Assembly (NCBI RefSeq): GCF_002072155.1
Contig: NZ_BDIY01000021.1
Coordinates: 1 to 64,000 of the forward strand
Direction of reading: 5' to 3'
Source: Roseovarius sp. A-2
GTDB lineage: Bacteria > Pseudomonadota > Alphaproteobacteria > Rhodobacterales > Rhodobacteraceae
Length of the DNA stretch: 64,000 nucleotides
A program made the translations under genes and the position numbers. The notes beneath the pieces were generated by a model that saw only the letters and a program-made list of their open reading frames with translations, ran no database searches and was not told the origin of the DNA. Position 1 is the stretch's first letter. Every line of letters starts with the position of its first letter. This document shows positions 33,087 to 41,452 of the stretch, one piece after another.

Positions 33087-33102
33087 CCCATCGTCTCCGC
33101 CA
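33087..33102. repeat. attR: free copy of the tRNA-Ser 3' end
   Basis: CCCATCGTCTCCGCCA, identical to 3645–3660. The sequence just outside (TGCCCTTC…GAAGGGCA) can form a hairpin and may be the original terminator of tRNA-Ser before insertion. Confidence 0.88.
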
Positions 33103-33438
33103 GAATATTTTTTGCCCTTCGACCGCTGCGTAAAACCCTGAAGGGCAACGTAGTTCCGGGTGTTCTAAGTCCCTTATTTGGGCAATATCTAAGCTTGCTT
33201 GAGAAGACGACTTTTAGAACTGCAATCTTCCACTCGTCATCCCGTTTTTCCATATATCACAAGGCGTTGAAAGAACGCTGAGTGTGTGTTCAAACATCTC
33301 ATCGAAATTCATGGGCTTGGCATTACGATTCACTACTGCGGTCAGCGCAAGTATATCCTTGGTCCGGTGAATAGCACTCGGGTGACCATCAGCTGACAGA
33401 CAGCTTTACAAAACCAGAAATGTAGTTATTTTAACTCC
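33103..33438. other. Intergenic right of attR
   Basis: No gene recognised. Probable old tRNA-Ser downstream sequence, including a hairpin at about 33113–33150. The last 60 bases form the promoter region of the ArsR-type gene. Confidence 0.4.
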
Positions 33439-33756
33439 ATGATCACGATCAGCCCCGAAGCCCGTGCGCTCGCCGCACTCGGACATGATGCCCGCCTGTC
33501 GATCTTTCGCCTCTTGGTGAAGGCTGGCGAAGATGGTCTCCGGGTTGGCGACATCGGCGAGCATCTTGGCCTTCCGCCGTCAACGCTCGCGCATCATCTT
33601 TCGTCGCTCGTCGATGGGGGACTGGTGGTGCAGGACAAGCAGGGGCGCGAGGTGTTCAACCGCGTGGACTTCCCGGCCATGCACGGGCTCGTTGCCTTCC
33701 TGACCTCGGAATGCTGTGCCGGTGTCACGATCAAGCCTTCGAAAGATGCGGCATGA
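33439..33756 (+). CDS. ArsR-family metal/metalloid-type repressor
   Basis: A 105-residue winged helix-turn-helix protein: LAALGHDARLSIFRLLV, then the recognition part LGLPPSTLAHHLSSLVDGGLV and the beta-wing QDKQGREVFNRV. A vicinal Cys pair (SECCAGV) near the C-terminus resembles the arsenic-type sensing cysteines of non-classical ArsR proteins. It precedes a short ORF and an MFS transporter on the same strand and probably represses them until a metalloid or thiol-reactive ligand binds. The ligand is inferred. Confidence 0.85.
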   Translation: MITISPEARALAALGHDARLSIFRLLVKAGEDGLRVGDIGEHLGLPPSTLAHHLSSLVDGGLVVQDKQGREVFNRVDFPAMHGLVAFLTSECCAGVTIKPSKDAA

Positions 33757-33809
33757 CGATGTTGAACATTCTTCATCCCAAAAACAACTAAAAGTCCGGA
33801 CATATAGCA

Positions 33810-33998
33810 ATGTCTGACCCATCTCTTATCGCGCCCGGTTTTTGGACTGCTTTGCGCCATATCTGGAACGAACACCGCGTCTGGCTGGCGTCGGCGTTAG
33901 GGCTGGGAAACCGGCGCGAGCTCTTCCATGCGACGGGGGCGGTTATAGATGCTCCGAGATGTAGCCTTGGGACCGCCCTCACGACCGAACAGCCCTGA
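33810..33998 (+). CDS. Short ORF between regulator and transporter, possible permease remnant
   Basis: 62 residues. The first half (SLIAPGFWTALRHIWNEHRVWLASALGL) looks like the start of a membrane permease, while the second half (GNRRELFHATGAVID…) looks unrelated and has no membrane segment. This suggests a deletion that fused the beginning of a permease to out-of-frame sequence. Alternatively it is a small membrane-associated peptide. Function unknown. Confidence 0.3.
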   Translation: MSDPSLIAPGFWTALRHIWNEHRVWLASALGLGNRRELFHATGAVIDAPRCSLGTALTTEQP

Positions 33999-34031
33999 TT
34001 ATTCCTACATCCCGTTAAGGACCCATTTTTC

Positions 34032-35198
34032 GTGACCACAGATACCCCCCAAGCCGAGCATGGCGGATGGCACGCCATCATCGGCTCCTCTTCGATCATG
34101 TCGCTGGCGCTTCTCGGGGATGCGCTTCTTTACGCGGTGCTGCCGGTCTACGCCGAGGCCTTCGGTCTCACGCTGCCCTGGGTCGGGGTCATGCTCTCGG
34201 TCAACCGCTTCGTGCGCGTCTTTGCCTATGGGCTGCTGGCGCGGTTGACGCAGGCGGTGGGCGTGCGGCGCATGTGTATGGTGGCAGCCATTACCGCGAC
34301 GGCCTCGACGGCGATCTATGGCTTTGGTCAGGGCCCGGCGATCATGCTGGCCGCTCGGGTTCTCTGGGGGCTTACATACGCGGTTCTGGTGCTCGCCACG
34401 CTCTCCTATGCCATTGAAAATCGCAGGGGTATCGGGACACGCGTGGGGATCGGACAGGCCATCCAGCGGCTTGGCCCGATCTTGGCGCTGTTGGGGGGAG
34501 CTTGGCTGATCGGTGTCTTCGGACCCAATATGACCTTTGCCCTTCTGGCCATTCCGACGGCGCTGTCCCTGCTCATCGCCTTTTCTCTGCCGAAGGCGCG
34601 GGGCGAGGCGGCCAAGCGTGGCAAAACGCCGTCGCTTGCCCGCCCCACGCCGATCGACATCGTCTACTTTCTGCAAGGCTACGGCGTTGATGGGGTTTTC
34701 GCTGTTTCGATCACCCTGATCTTCGCGCGCGAGGCATCGCTCTCGGAGGCAGTCATGGGCGGCAGCGCGCTCCTCGCCGTTCGGCACTTCGGCGAGGCGA
34801 TTGCGGCGCCGCTGTTCGGCTGGATCGCCGACAGGTTCGGCGCCCGAAAGGTCTTTGTCACGGCGGCGGTGCTGACCACCTTGGGCTTCGTTATGGTCGC
34901 CGCAGGGCTGACGGTGGCCGGAGCGCTGATTATGTTGATTTTCCGCGGCGCGCTTGCCTCGCTTGGCCCGGCGGTCATCGCGCAGGGCCTCGCGCCCGAG
35001 GACGACGCCATCGCCCCCCTGGCTCGCATGCAGGCCTGGCGTGACTTTGGAGCCGCCGTCGGTCCGCTCGCGACAGGTTTTCTGCTGACCGCTGTGGCGG
35101 CAGAGGTTCTGCACGCGGCCGTCGCTGTCATGCTCGCTGCGAGTCTCGTGTTTTGGCTGGCAGAGTCGCGGCGGTCGCGCGCGAAATTGGAGGCATAG
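34032..35198 (+). CDS. MFS transporter
   Basis: A 388-residue major facilitator with twelve predicted membrane segments and the loop 2–3-type motif GLLARLTQAVGVRRM and its second-half counterpart GWIADRFGARKVF. It starts at GTG with AAGGAC about ten bases upstream. Linkage to the ArsR-type regulator suggests export of a toxic compound, perhaps an arsenical, but the sequence does not fix the substrate. ArsJ-, ArsK-like and drug-efflux MFS proteins are all possible. Confidence 0.82.
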   Translation: MTTDTPQAEHGGWHAIIGSSSIMSLALLGDALLYAVLPVYAEAFGLTLPWVGVMLSVNRFVRVFAYGLLARLTQAVGVRRMCMVAAITATASTAIYGFGQGPAIMLAARVLWGLTYAVLVLATLSYAIENRRGIGTRVGIGQAIQRLGPILALLGGAWLIGVFGPNMTFALLAIPTALSLLIAFSLPKARGEAAKRGKTPSLARPTPIDIVYFLQGYGVDGVFAVSITLIFAREASLSEAVMGGSALLAVRHFGEAIAAPLFGWIADRFGARKVFVTAAVLTTLGFVMVAAGLTVAGALIMLIFRGALASLGPAVIAQGLAPEDDAIAPLARMQAWRDFGAAVGPLATGFLLTAVAAEVLHAAVAVMLAASLVFWLAESRRSRAKLEA

Positions 35199-35352
35199 GC
35201 TACCACACGTGCCCCAATCCTTCTGCGTGCCACCCAGTAGCGGCCACTCTTATTTCCTACTACAGCGATTTAGCCCGCGATTTCCCGCACAAGGCGTCGG
35301 ATCTTGGATCGACGGGAAGAACGCGCCCATGACCCCCATTGCAAGAGGCCGT

Positions 35353-35976
35353 TCATGGGGCAGCCATCGCAGTCAACAAGTCACCGTAGCCGCAGAATTT
35401 ATATTCATACTGCAAGCCTAATCGGTCCGCGATTTCCTGTGCCTTGAATTCGAGCGCCTCGTCCTTCACCTGAGGCATGAACAGGAGCTTCGTGTAGTTG
35501 CCAAAAACAAATTCGGCCATGTCAGGACGCCGATCCAAAGCCAAAGCTTGCCAGACAAATTTATCAAAGTGGCGGCAAAAATAATCTGTCAAATAGAATG
35601 TTGTGATCTCGTCATCTGAGCGTTCGGCAAATTCGTCGTTTCCCATGAAGAATGAAAAACAGTGTGGTCCAGCTATTCGTTCGATTCCGCCTTCTTCCTC
35701 AAGCACCTTGTCCAAGAGGCCGCCTGTCCCGCAGTCGCCGTAGAGAACATATATTTTCTCGTAATTACCTTGCGCAGCCCTTATCTTTTTGCGGACGGCT
35801 TCGGGGATCAACTGGGGATCATGGTGAAGTCGGGCGGGCAGGCAAGTGACATCCAGGTGTTGCCACTTGTTCATCTCAATCAGATCAATGATCTCACGCG
35901 CAAGCGCACCGCACGCGATCATCAACGTGCTCCCCGTTCCTTTTCTGAACCGGTAGTGATCTTGATTATCAATCAT
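35353..35976 (-). CDS. DUF1638 family protein
   Basis: A 207-residue protein with the family landmarks LMIACGALAREI near residue 20, CLPARLHHDP, the strongly conserved YGDCGTGGLLD and GPHCFSFFMG, whose Cys and His residues could bind metal. In other bacteria DUF1638 genes occur with corrinoid-dependent methylamine or betaine methyltransferases. Here an MttB-like gene lies 24 kb away in the same window, not adjacent. Biochemical role unknown. Confidence 0.85.
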   Translation of the reverse strand: MIDNQDHYRFRKGTGSTLMIACGALAREIIDLIEMNKWQHLDVTCLPARLHHDPQLIPEAVRKKIRAAQGNYEKIYVLYGDCGTGGLLDKVLEEEGGIERIAGPHCFSFFMGNDEFAERSDDEITTFYLTDYFCRHFDKFVWQALALDRRPDMAEFVFGNYTKLLFMPQVKDEALEFKAQEIADRLGLQYEYKFCGYGDLLTAMAAP

Positions 35977-36365
35977 GGCATTCAGACTATCTCAATCAGG
36001 GCTGCGATACATCGAGTAACCGTCATAAATCGTGCATCCGCGACATCACTGGGTTGGGGCACGGAGCGAGCCGGAAGGTAAAGGTTCTTGCGTCGGCCAG
36101 CTGGCCAGATCGCCGAAGCCTGAACGGGCAGAGCCCCGGTTGGACCATCGTTTCAGGAAAGGCCGCCGTGATCGCGCCGGTTCGCGCGATGCGCGCCAAA
36201 TCGTCGACGAAGGCCTCTCAACGCGATATCCACCGTAACCGCATACATCACATGCGCCACGAGGGAGAGCCAACTAAAGCCAAGAAAGATCGGTCGCCCG
36301 GCAAGCGGTACTTGAATAGCCTGGGCGGGCCGGTTTCAACCTCTCTGCACCCGGTTCGCGCAAGC

Positions 36366-36436
36366 ACAACCATCTGCTCGCTGAATTCCGCAGGGAACGG
36401 GTTGCTCATTCTCGCATGAAGAACACTCTTCTTCAT
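36366..36436 (-). pseudogene. N-terminal scrap of an IS3-type OrfA
   Basis: The reverse strand reads MSNPFPAEFSEQMVVLARTG, which matches the usual beginning of IS3-family OrfA proteins (‘MSN-x-YPAEFREQMVEL’). The frame loses similarity immediately afterwards, so only the first 20 or so codons remain. Confidence 0.45.
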
Positions 36437-36624
36437 CAGTGAAAGTACCCACGAAACCGGCGGAACTCCACCTCCACCCGAGGTGCCCCTCAGCTTGGCT
36501 TCAGGCCGACCGGCGAGAGCGGTGGCGCAGCGACCTTCTGATTCCTTGATGTGGAAAAATCAGGCAGTTCCTGCAAAACGCTCCCAAAAATAGTGCAAAT
36601 CGCCATACTCATCAGCCCGGCTGG

Positions 36625-36639
36625 CGCCAATCATTGGCG
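36625..36639. promoter_or_regulatory. 15-base palindrome upstream of urtA
   Basis: CGCCAAT-C-ATTGGCG is a perfect dyad about 200 bases before the urtA start. It could be a regulator site for the urea operon, or simply part of the preceding debris. Confidence 0.35.
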
Positions 36640-36835
36640 TGTCGCCGTGGTGCGTTGTTGAAAGATAACGTCTGGCTTGACCGCGACCAAGCCCGTGCGG
36701 CCCCGGCACAACCGGAAACCGCTGGGTGGAAATACAATAACACGCTGCCGCAATCGCTCGGCAGGGATGCCGTGCGCTTGCGCAGGCGGTCCCCTCATAA
36801 GGCTTGCGCTGCTTTCACATGGGAGTTCCGAAGAG

Positions 36836-38116
36836 ATGAAGATCAATACACTTATGGCGAGCCTCGCCACGTCAACCGCGCTACTCACCGCGCCCGCATG
36901 GGCACAGGATTGTCCCGTCAAGGTGGGCGTGCTGCACTCGCTGTCGGGTACGATGGCAATCTCCGAGACCACGCTCAAGGACACCGTGCTGATGCTGATC
37001 GAACAGCAGAACGCCAAGGGCGGACTGCTGGGCTGCGAGATCGAGGCGGTGGTGGTCGATCCCGCCTCCGACTGGCCGCTCTTCGCTGAAAAGGCGCGCG
37101 AATTGCTGACCGTGAGCGAGGTCGACGTGATCTTCGGCTCCTGGACGAGCGTGAGCCGCAAATCCGCCCTGCCGGTGCTGGAGGAACTCAACGGGCTGAT
37201 GTTCTACCCCGTTCAGTACGAGGGCGAGGAAAGCTCGAAAAACGTCTTCTATACCGGGGCCGCGCCTAATCAGCAGGCGATCCCGGCGGTCGATTACTTC
37301 CTCGATGAACTGGGCGTCGAGAGCTTCGCGCTTCTGGGCACCGACTATGTCTATCCCCGCACCACCAACAACATCCTCGATTCCTACCTGAAATCCAAAG
37401 GCATCGCGGATGAGGACATATTTGTGAATTACACCCCCTTCGGCCATTCCGACTGGGCCACTATCGTCTCGGACGTGGTCGCCCTCGGGGCCTCGGGCAA
37501 GCAGGTCGGCGTGATCTCGACGATCAACGGCGATGCCAATGTGGGCTTCTACAAGGAACTGGCGGCCCAAGGGGTGGACGCCGCCGATATCCCCGTGGTC
37601 GCCTTCTCGGTGGGCGAGGAAGAGCTTTCGGGCCTCGATACCGCACCGCTCGTGGGTCATCTCGCGGCGTGGAACTATTTCCAGTCCGCCGATACCGAGA
37701 TCAACGCCGAATTCGTCGAGGCATGGAAGGCCTATGCTGGCGAAGAGCGCGTCACCAACGACCCGATGGAGGCGCATTACATCGGCTTCAACATGTGGGT
37801 GAATGCCGTGACCGAGGCAGGCACCACCGATGTCGATGCGGTGCGCGCGGCGATGTGGGGGCAGGAATTCCCCAACCTCACCGGCGGCACGGCGGTGATG
37901 AACGCCAATCACCACCTCTCCAAGCCCGTGCTGATCGGCGAGATCCGCGATGACGGTCAGTTCGACATCATCAGCCAGACCGCCGAAGTGCCGGGCGACG
38001 CCTGGACCGACCACCTGCCCGAGAGCGCGCCGCTCAAGAGCGATTGGAAGGATCTGGGCTGCGGCATGTACAACACCGAGACCGCGACCTGCGTGCAGAT
38101 GACCTCGAACTACTGA
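36836..38116 (+). CDS. urtA: Urea ABC transporter, substrate-binding protein
   Basis: A 426-residue periplasmic binding protein. The signal peptide MKINTLMASLATSTALLTAPAWA is cleaved before QDCPVKVG. The mature protein shows the UrtA pattern (VGVLHSLSGTMAISETTLKD, FGSWTSVSRKSALPVLEE, LMFYPVQYEGEESSKN) and is distinct from LivK. It captures urea in the periplasm for UrtBC. The ATG at 36836 is chosen because the signal peptide begins there; upstream in-frame codons are not protein-like. First gene of the urt–ure run. Confidence 0.95.
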   Translation: MKINTLMASLATSTALLTAPAWAQDCPVKVGVLHSLSGTMAISETTLKDTVLMLIEQQNAKGGLLGCEIEAVVVDPASDWPLFAEKARELLTVSEVDVIFGSWTSVSRKSALPVLEELNGLMFYPVQYEGEESSKNVFYTGAAPNQQAIPAVDYFLDELGVESFALLGTDYVYPRTTNNILDSYLKSKGIADEDIFVNYTPFGHSDWATIVSDVVALGASGKQVGVISTINGDANVGFYKELAAQGVDAADIPVVAFSVGEEELSGLDTAPLVGHLAAWNYFQSADTEINAEFVEAWKAYAGEERVTNDPMEAHYIGFNMWVNAVTEAGTTDVDAVRAAMWGQEFPNLTGGTAVMNANHHLSKPVLIGEIRDDGQFDIISQTAEVPGDAWTDHLPESAPLKSDWKDLGCGMYNTETATCVQMTSNY

Positions 38117-38126
38117 GGCAACAGGG

Positions 38127-38150
38127 CCGCGCGGACTACACCCCGCGCGG
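38127..38150 (+). terminator. Hairpin between urtA and urtB
   Basis: CCGCGCGG-actacacc-CCGCGCGG, eleven bases after the urtA stop. Such hairpins after binding-protein genes usually stabilise the upstream mRNA or partly terminate, giving more UrtA than permease. No T-run follows. Confidence 0.5.
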
Positions 38151-38188
38151 TTCCTCACACTGAATTCCCGCTCAGGACCGGACAAACC

Positions 38189-40162
38189 ATGCGTTTCACC
38201 GCCCTCCTTGCCCGCGCCGTGGCGCTGCTGATGATGCTCGCCTGCGCCGTGATCCTGCGCCCGGGTATCGCGACCGCACAGGGCGCGCTGCAACCGCTCC
38301 TGCAAGAGTATCAGGCCGACCTCGCCAAACCTTCGCGCCAGAGCATCGGCCCGGTGATCGCCGACCTGCTGACCTCGGATCACCCCGGCATGGCCGATTT
38401 CCTCCGCAAATGGGAGTCGCGCGAGGTTTATCTGCGCCCCGATGACGGGCTTTTCTTCTACGCCGAAAAGGCGGGCGACGGCCTGCGCCTGATCGACATC
38501 GACAGTGGCGCGCCGGTGGCCGAAGTTTCCAGCCGCGATGTCGGTCAAATCCGCCCCAATGCGGGCGTGCGCCGCGAACTCGCCGCCGCCCTCGTGCCAT
38601 ACGAGTTGAACGCCCCCGATCCCGCCCGCCGTGCAGAGGCACTGGAAGCCATCACGCGCAGTGCGGATGCCAGCCAGATCGCGCCGCTGGCAGGCAGTAT
38701 CGAGGGCGAGACCGACCCCGGCCTGAAGACCCGCAAAGAGCGCCTGCTCACCCTGCTGATCGCCCAGTTTGGCGCGATCAAATCCGAGCGTCTCGACGCC
38801 ATCGCCGGGCTTGGCGGCGATACCAGTATCGAGGCGCGCAGCGTGCTCAACCAATTGACCGGCACCCGTGACGGCGTGGCCACAACCCTGCCGGACGATG
38901 CCAATATCGCCCGTCTCCTCGAGGTGGGCACGGATATCACCGAGGCGCAGGCCCATGACCGGCTCGTGGCCGAGGGCCTCGCCCCGCCGCGCCAGACCGC
39001 CACCGACCTGCGCGACGTGCTGACGCAGCATATCGTGGATGGCAGTGTCGGCGGTGTGCCACTCCACCAGCTTAACACCGTCGCCGCCCGTGCCCGCGCC
39101 TATGAGGCACTGGAACAGGCGGGCACCGTGCCGCCCCGCGCCGCCCCCGACGAGGTGGCGCAGGCCGTTGCCGCTCATGTCTTCTACGCCGAATACCTGC
39201 AACCCGACCCGCAAATCACCCGGGCCGCCGAGAACGCGCTCACCGCCACATCGCGCACCCTCGGCCTCTACCAGACTGCCGACCTGGTGCTTGACGGGCT
39301 GTCGCTCGCCTCGATCTTCTTTCTCGCCGCCATCGGTCTTGCGATCACCTTCGGCGTCATGGGCGTGATCAATATGGCGCATGGCGAATTCATCATGATG
39401 GGGGCCTACACGGGCTATGTCGTGCAGCTCTTTATCCCCGATTACACCGTCAGCCTGCTCATCGCCCTGCCGCTCGCCTTTGGTGTCACCTTCGGGGCGG
39501 GCGTCGCGATGGAGCGGCTGGTGATCCGCCACCTCTATACAAGACCGCTGGAGACGCTTCTGGCGACGTTCGGCATTTCCATCGCCCTGCAACAACTGGC
39601 CAAGAACATCTTTGGCACGCAGGCCCGCCCCCTCACCGCCCCGGACTGGCTGGGCGGCGCGATCACCCTCAACGATATCGTCAGCATCTCGACCATCCGC
39701 GTGGCGATCTTCGTGCTGGCGCTCATCTTCCTCGCGCTGCTTCTCTACATCCTCAAGCGCACCCGGCTGGGGCTCGAGGTGCGGGCCGTCACCCAAAACC
39801 CCGGCATGGCGGCCTCGATGGGTATCAATCCCGACCGTATCAACATGCTCACTTTCGGCCTCGGTTCCGGCATCGCGGGGATCGCGGGGGTGGCCATCGG
39901 ACTATATGCGCAGGTCACCTCGGAAATGGGTGCCAATTACATTGTGCAGAGCTTCATGACCGTCGTCGTGGGCGGTGTCGGCAATGTCTGGGGCACGCTC
40001 GCGGGGGCCTCTCTCATCGGGTTCCTGCAAAAGGGCATCGAATGGTTCAACCCCTCCAACACGCTGGCGGCACAGACCTACATGGTGCTCTTTGTCATCC
40101 TCTTCATTCAATTCCGGCCCAAGGGCATCGTCGCCCTCAAGGGCCGTGCTGCGGGGGACTGA
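38189..40162 (+). CDS. urtB: Urea ABC transporter permease UrtB with large N-terminal domain
   Basis: 657 residues, longer than typical LivH-type permeases (about 300) because of a 360-residue N-terminal region. This starts with a signal-like sequence (LLMMLACAVILRPGIATAQG) and continues as helical repeats with HEAT-like spacing, presumably periplasmic. The membrane domain begins near residue 368 and has the permease motifs FGVMGVINMAHGEFIMMGAY and GGVGNVWGTLAGASL. It forms half of the urea channel. Its extra domain is also known from other proteobacterial UrtB proteins and may contact UrtA. Confidence 0.93.
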   Translation: MRFTALLARAVALLMMLACAVILRPGIATAQGALQPLLQEYQADLAKPSRQSIGPVIADLLTSDHPGMADFLRKWESREVYLRPDDGLFFYAEKAGDGLRLIDIDSGAPVAEVSSRDVGQIRPNAGVRRELAAALVPYELNAPDPARRAEALEAITRSADASQIAPLAGSIEGETDPGLKTRKERLLTLLIAQFGAIKSERLDAIAGLGGDTSIEARSVLNQLTGTRDGVATTLPDDANIARLLEVGTDITEAQAHDRLVAEGLAPPRQTATDLRDVLTQHIVDGSVGGVPLHQLNTVAARARAYEALEQAGTVPPRAAPDEVAQAVAAHVFYAEYLQPDPQITRAAENALTATSRTLGLYQTADLVLDGLSLASIFFLAAIGLAITFGVMGVINMAHGEFIMMGAYTGYVVQLFIPDYTVSLLIALPLAFGVTFGAGVAMERLVIRHLYTRPLETLLATFGISIALQQLAKNIFGTQARPLTAPDWLGGAITLNDIVSISTIRVAIFVLALIFLALLLYILKRTRLGLEVRAVTQNPGMAASMGINPDRINMLTFGLGSGIAGIAGVAIGLYAQVTSEMGANYIVQSFMTVVVGGVGNVWGTLAGASLIGFLQKGIEWFNPSNTLAAQTYMVLFVILFIQFRPKGIVALKGRAAGD

Positions 40163-40207
40163 CCGCATGACCGGTGTTTCTTCTTGGCTCAAATACTCTC
40201 GGGGAGT

Positions 40208-40230
40208 GCGAGGGGGTGAAACCCCCTCGC
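40208..40230. repeat. GCGAGGGGGT hairpin repeat between urtB and urtC
   Basis: GCGAGGGGGT-gaa-ACCCCCTCGC, a perfect ten-base stem with a three-base loop, preceded by GGCTCAAATACTC. It looks like the small palindromic repeats scattered between genes in Roseobacter-group genomes. It lies inside the operon and could act as an mRNA-processing or attenuation point. Confidence 0.55.
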
Positions 40231-40288
40231 GCCCCGCGACGCGCATCGCGCGGCGCAACACCTCGCAACACGACGGGACACGGGTAAC

Positions 40289-41452
40289 ATGAATCGCAGC
40301 TTTCTGGCCGAAAACCCCTCGGTGATGTGGTTTCTGGGTTGTCTCGGCCTCCTCACCCTCGGTGTCACGGTCTTGGCCGAGGGCTTCGGGCTGGCGCTCC
40401 TTTCGACCTCGATGGTCAAGATCCTCGGCATGACGCTGTGTCTGTGCCTGATAGCCGTGGCGATGGATGTGGTCTGGGGCTATTGCGGCATTCTCAGCCT
40501 CGGGCATTTCGCCTTCTTCGGCCTCGGCGGCTATGCCATCGGCATGTGGCTGATGTATGCCCGCACCCAGGGCATCGTGGTGGAATCGCTGGCGAACGCC
40601 CCTATCCCTCCCACGCAAGAGGAAATCAACGACGCCATCGCGACGCAGATTTTCGGCGTGGTGGGCAGCAACGAGTTACCGCTGATCTGGGCCTTTGCCG
40701 ACAGCCTCGCGATGCAGCTTCTCTTCGTCGTGTTGGTGCCGGGCCTGCTCGCGCTCATCTTTGGCTGGCTCGCCTTCCGCAGCCGCGTTACCGGCGTTTA
40801 CCTGTCGATCCTCACACAGGCGATGACGCTGGCGCTGGCGCTCTACCTCTTCCAGAACGACACCGGCCTGCGCGGCAACAATGGCCTCTCGGGGTTGCAG
40901 AACATCCCCGGCCTGCTGCACATGCCGCAATCCACCATCGCGCTGTGGTTCTTCTGGGCCTCCGCCGCTGCCCTCGGGCTGGGTTATCTCTTCTTCGCCT
41001 GGCTCATCTCGGGCAAGTTCGGCTCGGTCATTCGCGGCATCCGCGACAACGAGGCCCGCGTGCGTTTCCTCGGCTACCATGTCGAAAGCTACAAGCTGGT
41101 GATCTTCACCCTGACGGCGGTGGTCTCGGGCCTCGCGGGGGCGCTCTACTACCCGCAGGCGGGCATCATCAACCCCGCCGAGATCGCTCCTATCGCCTCC
41201 ATCTACCTCGCCGTCTGGGTGGCCATAGGCGGGCGCGGGCGGCTTTACGGTGCGGTGATCGGGGCCGCCGTCGTCAGCCTCGCCTCAAGCTGGTTCACCG
41301 GCGGCGGCGCGCCCGATATCGACCTCGGGTTTTACACGATCAACTGGACCGACTGGTGGCTGGTGCTTCTCGGCCTCGGCTTCGTCGCAGTCACGCTGTT
41401 CTTTCCGCGCGGCATCGGCGGGTTCTTCGACATGCTGGTGAGGAAATCATGA
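40289..41452 (+). CDS. urtC: Urea ABC transporter permease UrtC
   Basis: A 387-residue LivM-type permease with about nine membrane segments, the UrtC-typical AMDVVWGYCGILSLGHFAFFG near residue 55, the coupling loop GSVIRGIRDNEARVRFLGYH and GGRGRLYGAVIGAA. It pairs with UrtB as the urea channel. Its TGA overlaps the urtD start by four bases. Confidence 0.94.
   Translation: MNRSFLAENPSVMWFLGCLGLLTLGVTVLAEGFGLALLSTSMVKILGMTLCLCLIAVAMDVVWGYCGILSLGHFAFFGLGGYAIGMWLMYARTQGIVVESLANAPIPPTQEEINDAIATQIFGVVGSNELPLIWAFADSLAMQLLFVVLVPGLLALIFGWLAFRSRVTGVYLSILTQAMTLALALYLFQNDTGLRGNNGLSGLQNIPGLLHMPQSTIALWFFWASAAALGLGYLFFAWLISGKFGSVIRGIRDNEARVRFLGYHVESYKLVIFTLTAVVSGLAGALYYPQAGIINPAEIAPIASIYLAVWVAIGGRGRLYGAVIGAAVVSLASSWFTGGGAPDIDLGFYTINWTDWWLVLLGLGFVAVTLFFPRGIGGFFDMLVRKS

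Larger units (their letters stand above)
3645..33102. mobile_element. Integrative mobilizable element at tRNA-Ser (about 29.4 kb)
   Basis: Bounded by a perfect 16-base direct repeat, CCCATCGTCTCCGCCA, formed by the 3' end of tRNA-Ser on the left and a free copy on the right. Just inside the left end is a tyrosine integrase, followed by an excisionase-like gene, a replication-initiator-like gene, mobC and a relaxase. No complete conjugation apparatus is present (only a VirB6-like protein), so it should be mobilised by a helper rather than self-transmissible. Cargo: a catabolic and transport cassette (11097–22554) and a defence segment (24885–32589). By eye the cargo is less GC-rich than the urea block outside the element. 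Confidence 0.85.
35977..36835. other. Intergenic with IS debris before the urea operon
   Basis: Contains a transposase scrap (36366–36436, reverse) and a palindrome (36625–36639). Otherwise no gene I can support. The stretch 36640–36835 should hold the urtA promoter. Confidence 0.4.

Noticed and set aside
36470-36835. Sigma-54 promoter for urtA (expected for nitrogen control)
   Set aside because: No good match to TGGCAC-N5-TTGCW was found by eye. Only the CGCCAAT/ATTGGCG palindrome stands out.
36881-39796. A 971-codon open frame on the reverse strand across the urtA–urtB genes
   Set aside because: It mirrors the GC-rich third-codon bias of urtA and urtB, is very rich in His, Arg, Gly and Asp, has no domain, and lies antisense to two confidently assigned genes.
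40327-41448. Upstream extension of the urtD frame across urtC
   Set aside because: The sequence before 41449 is composed of Arg/His/Gly-rich shadow of urtC; UrtD family similarity and the coupled ATG begin at 41449.
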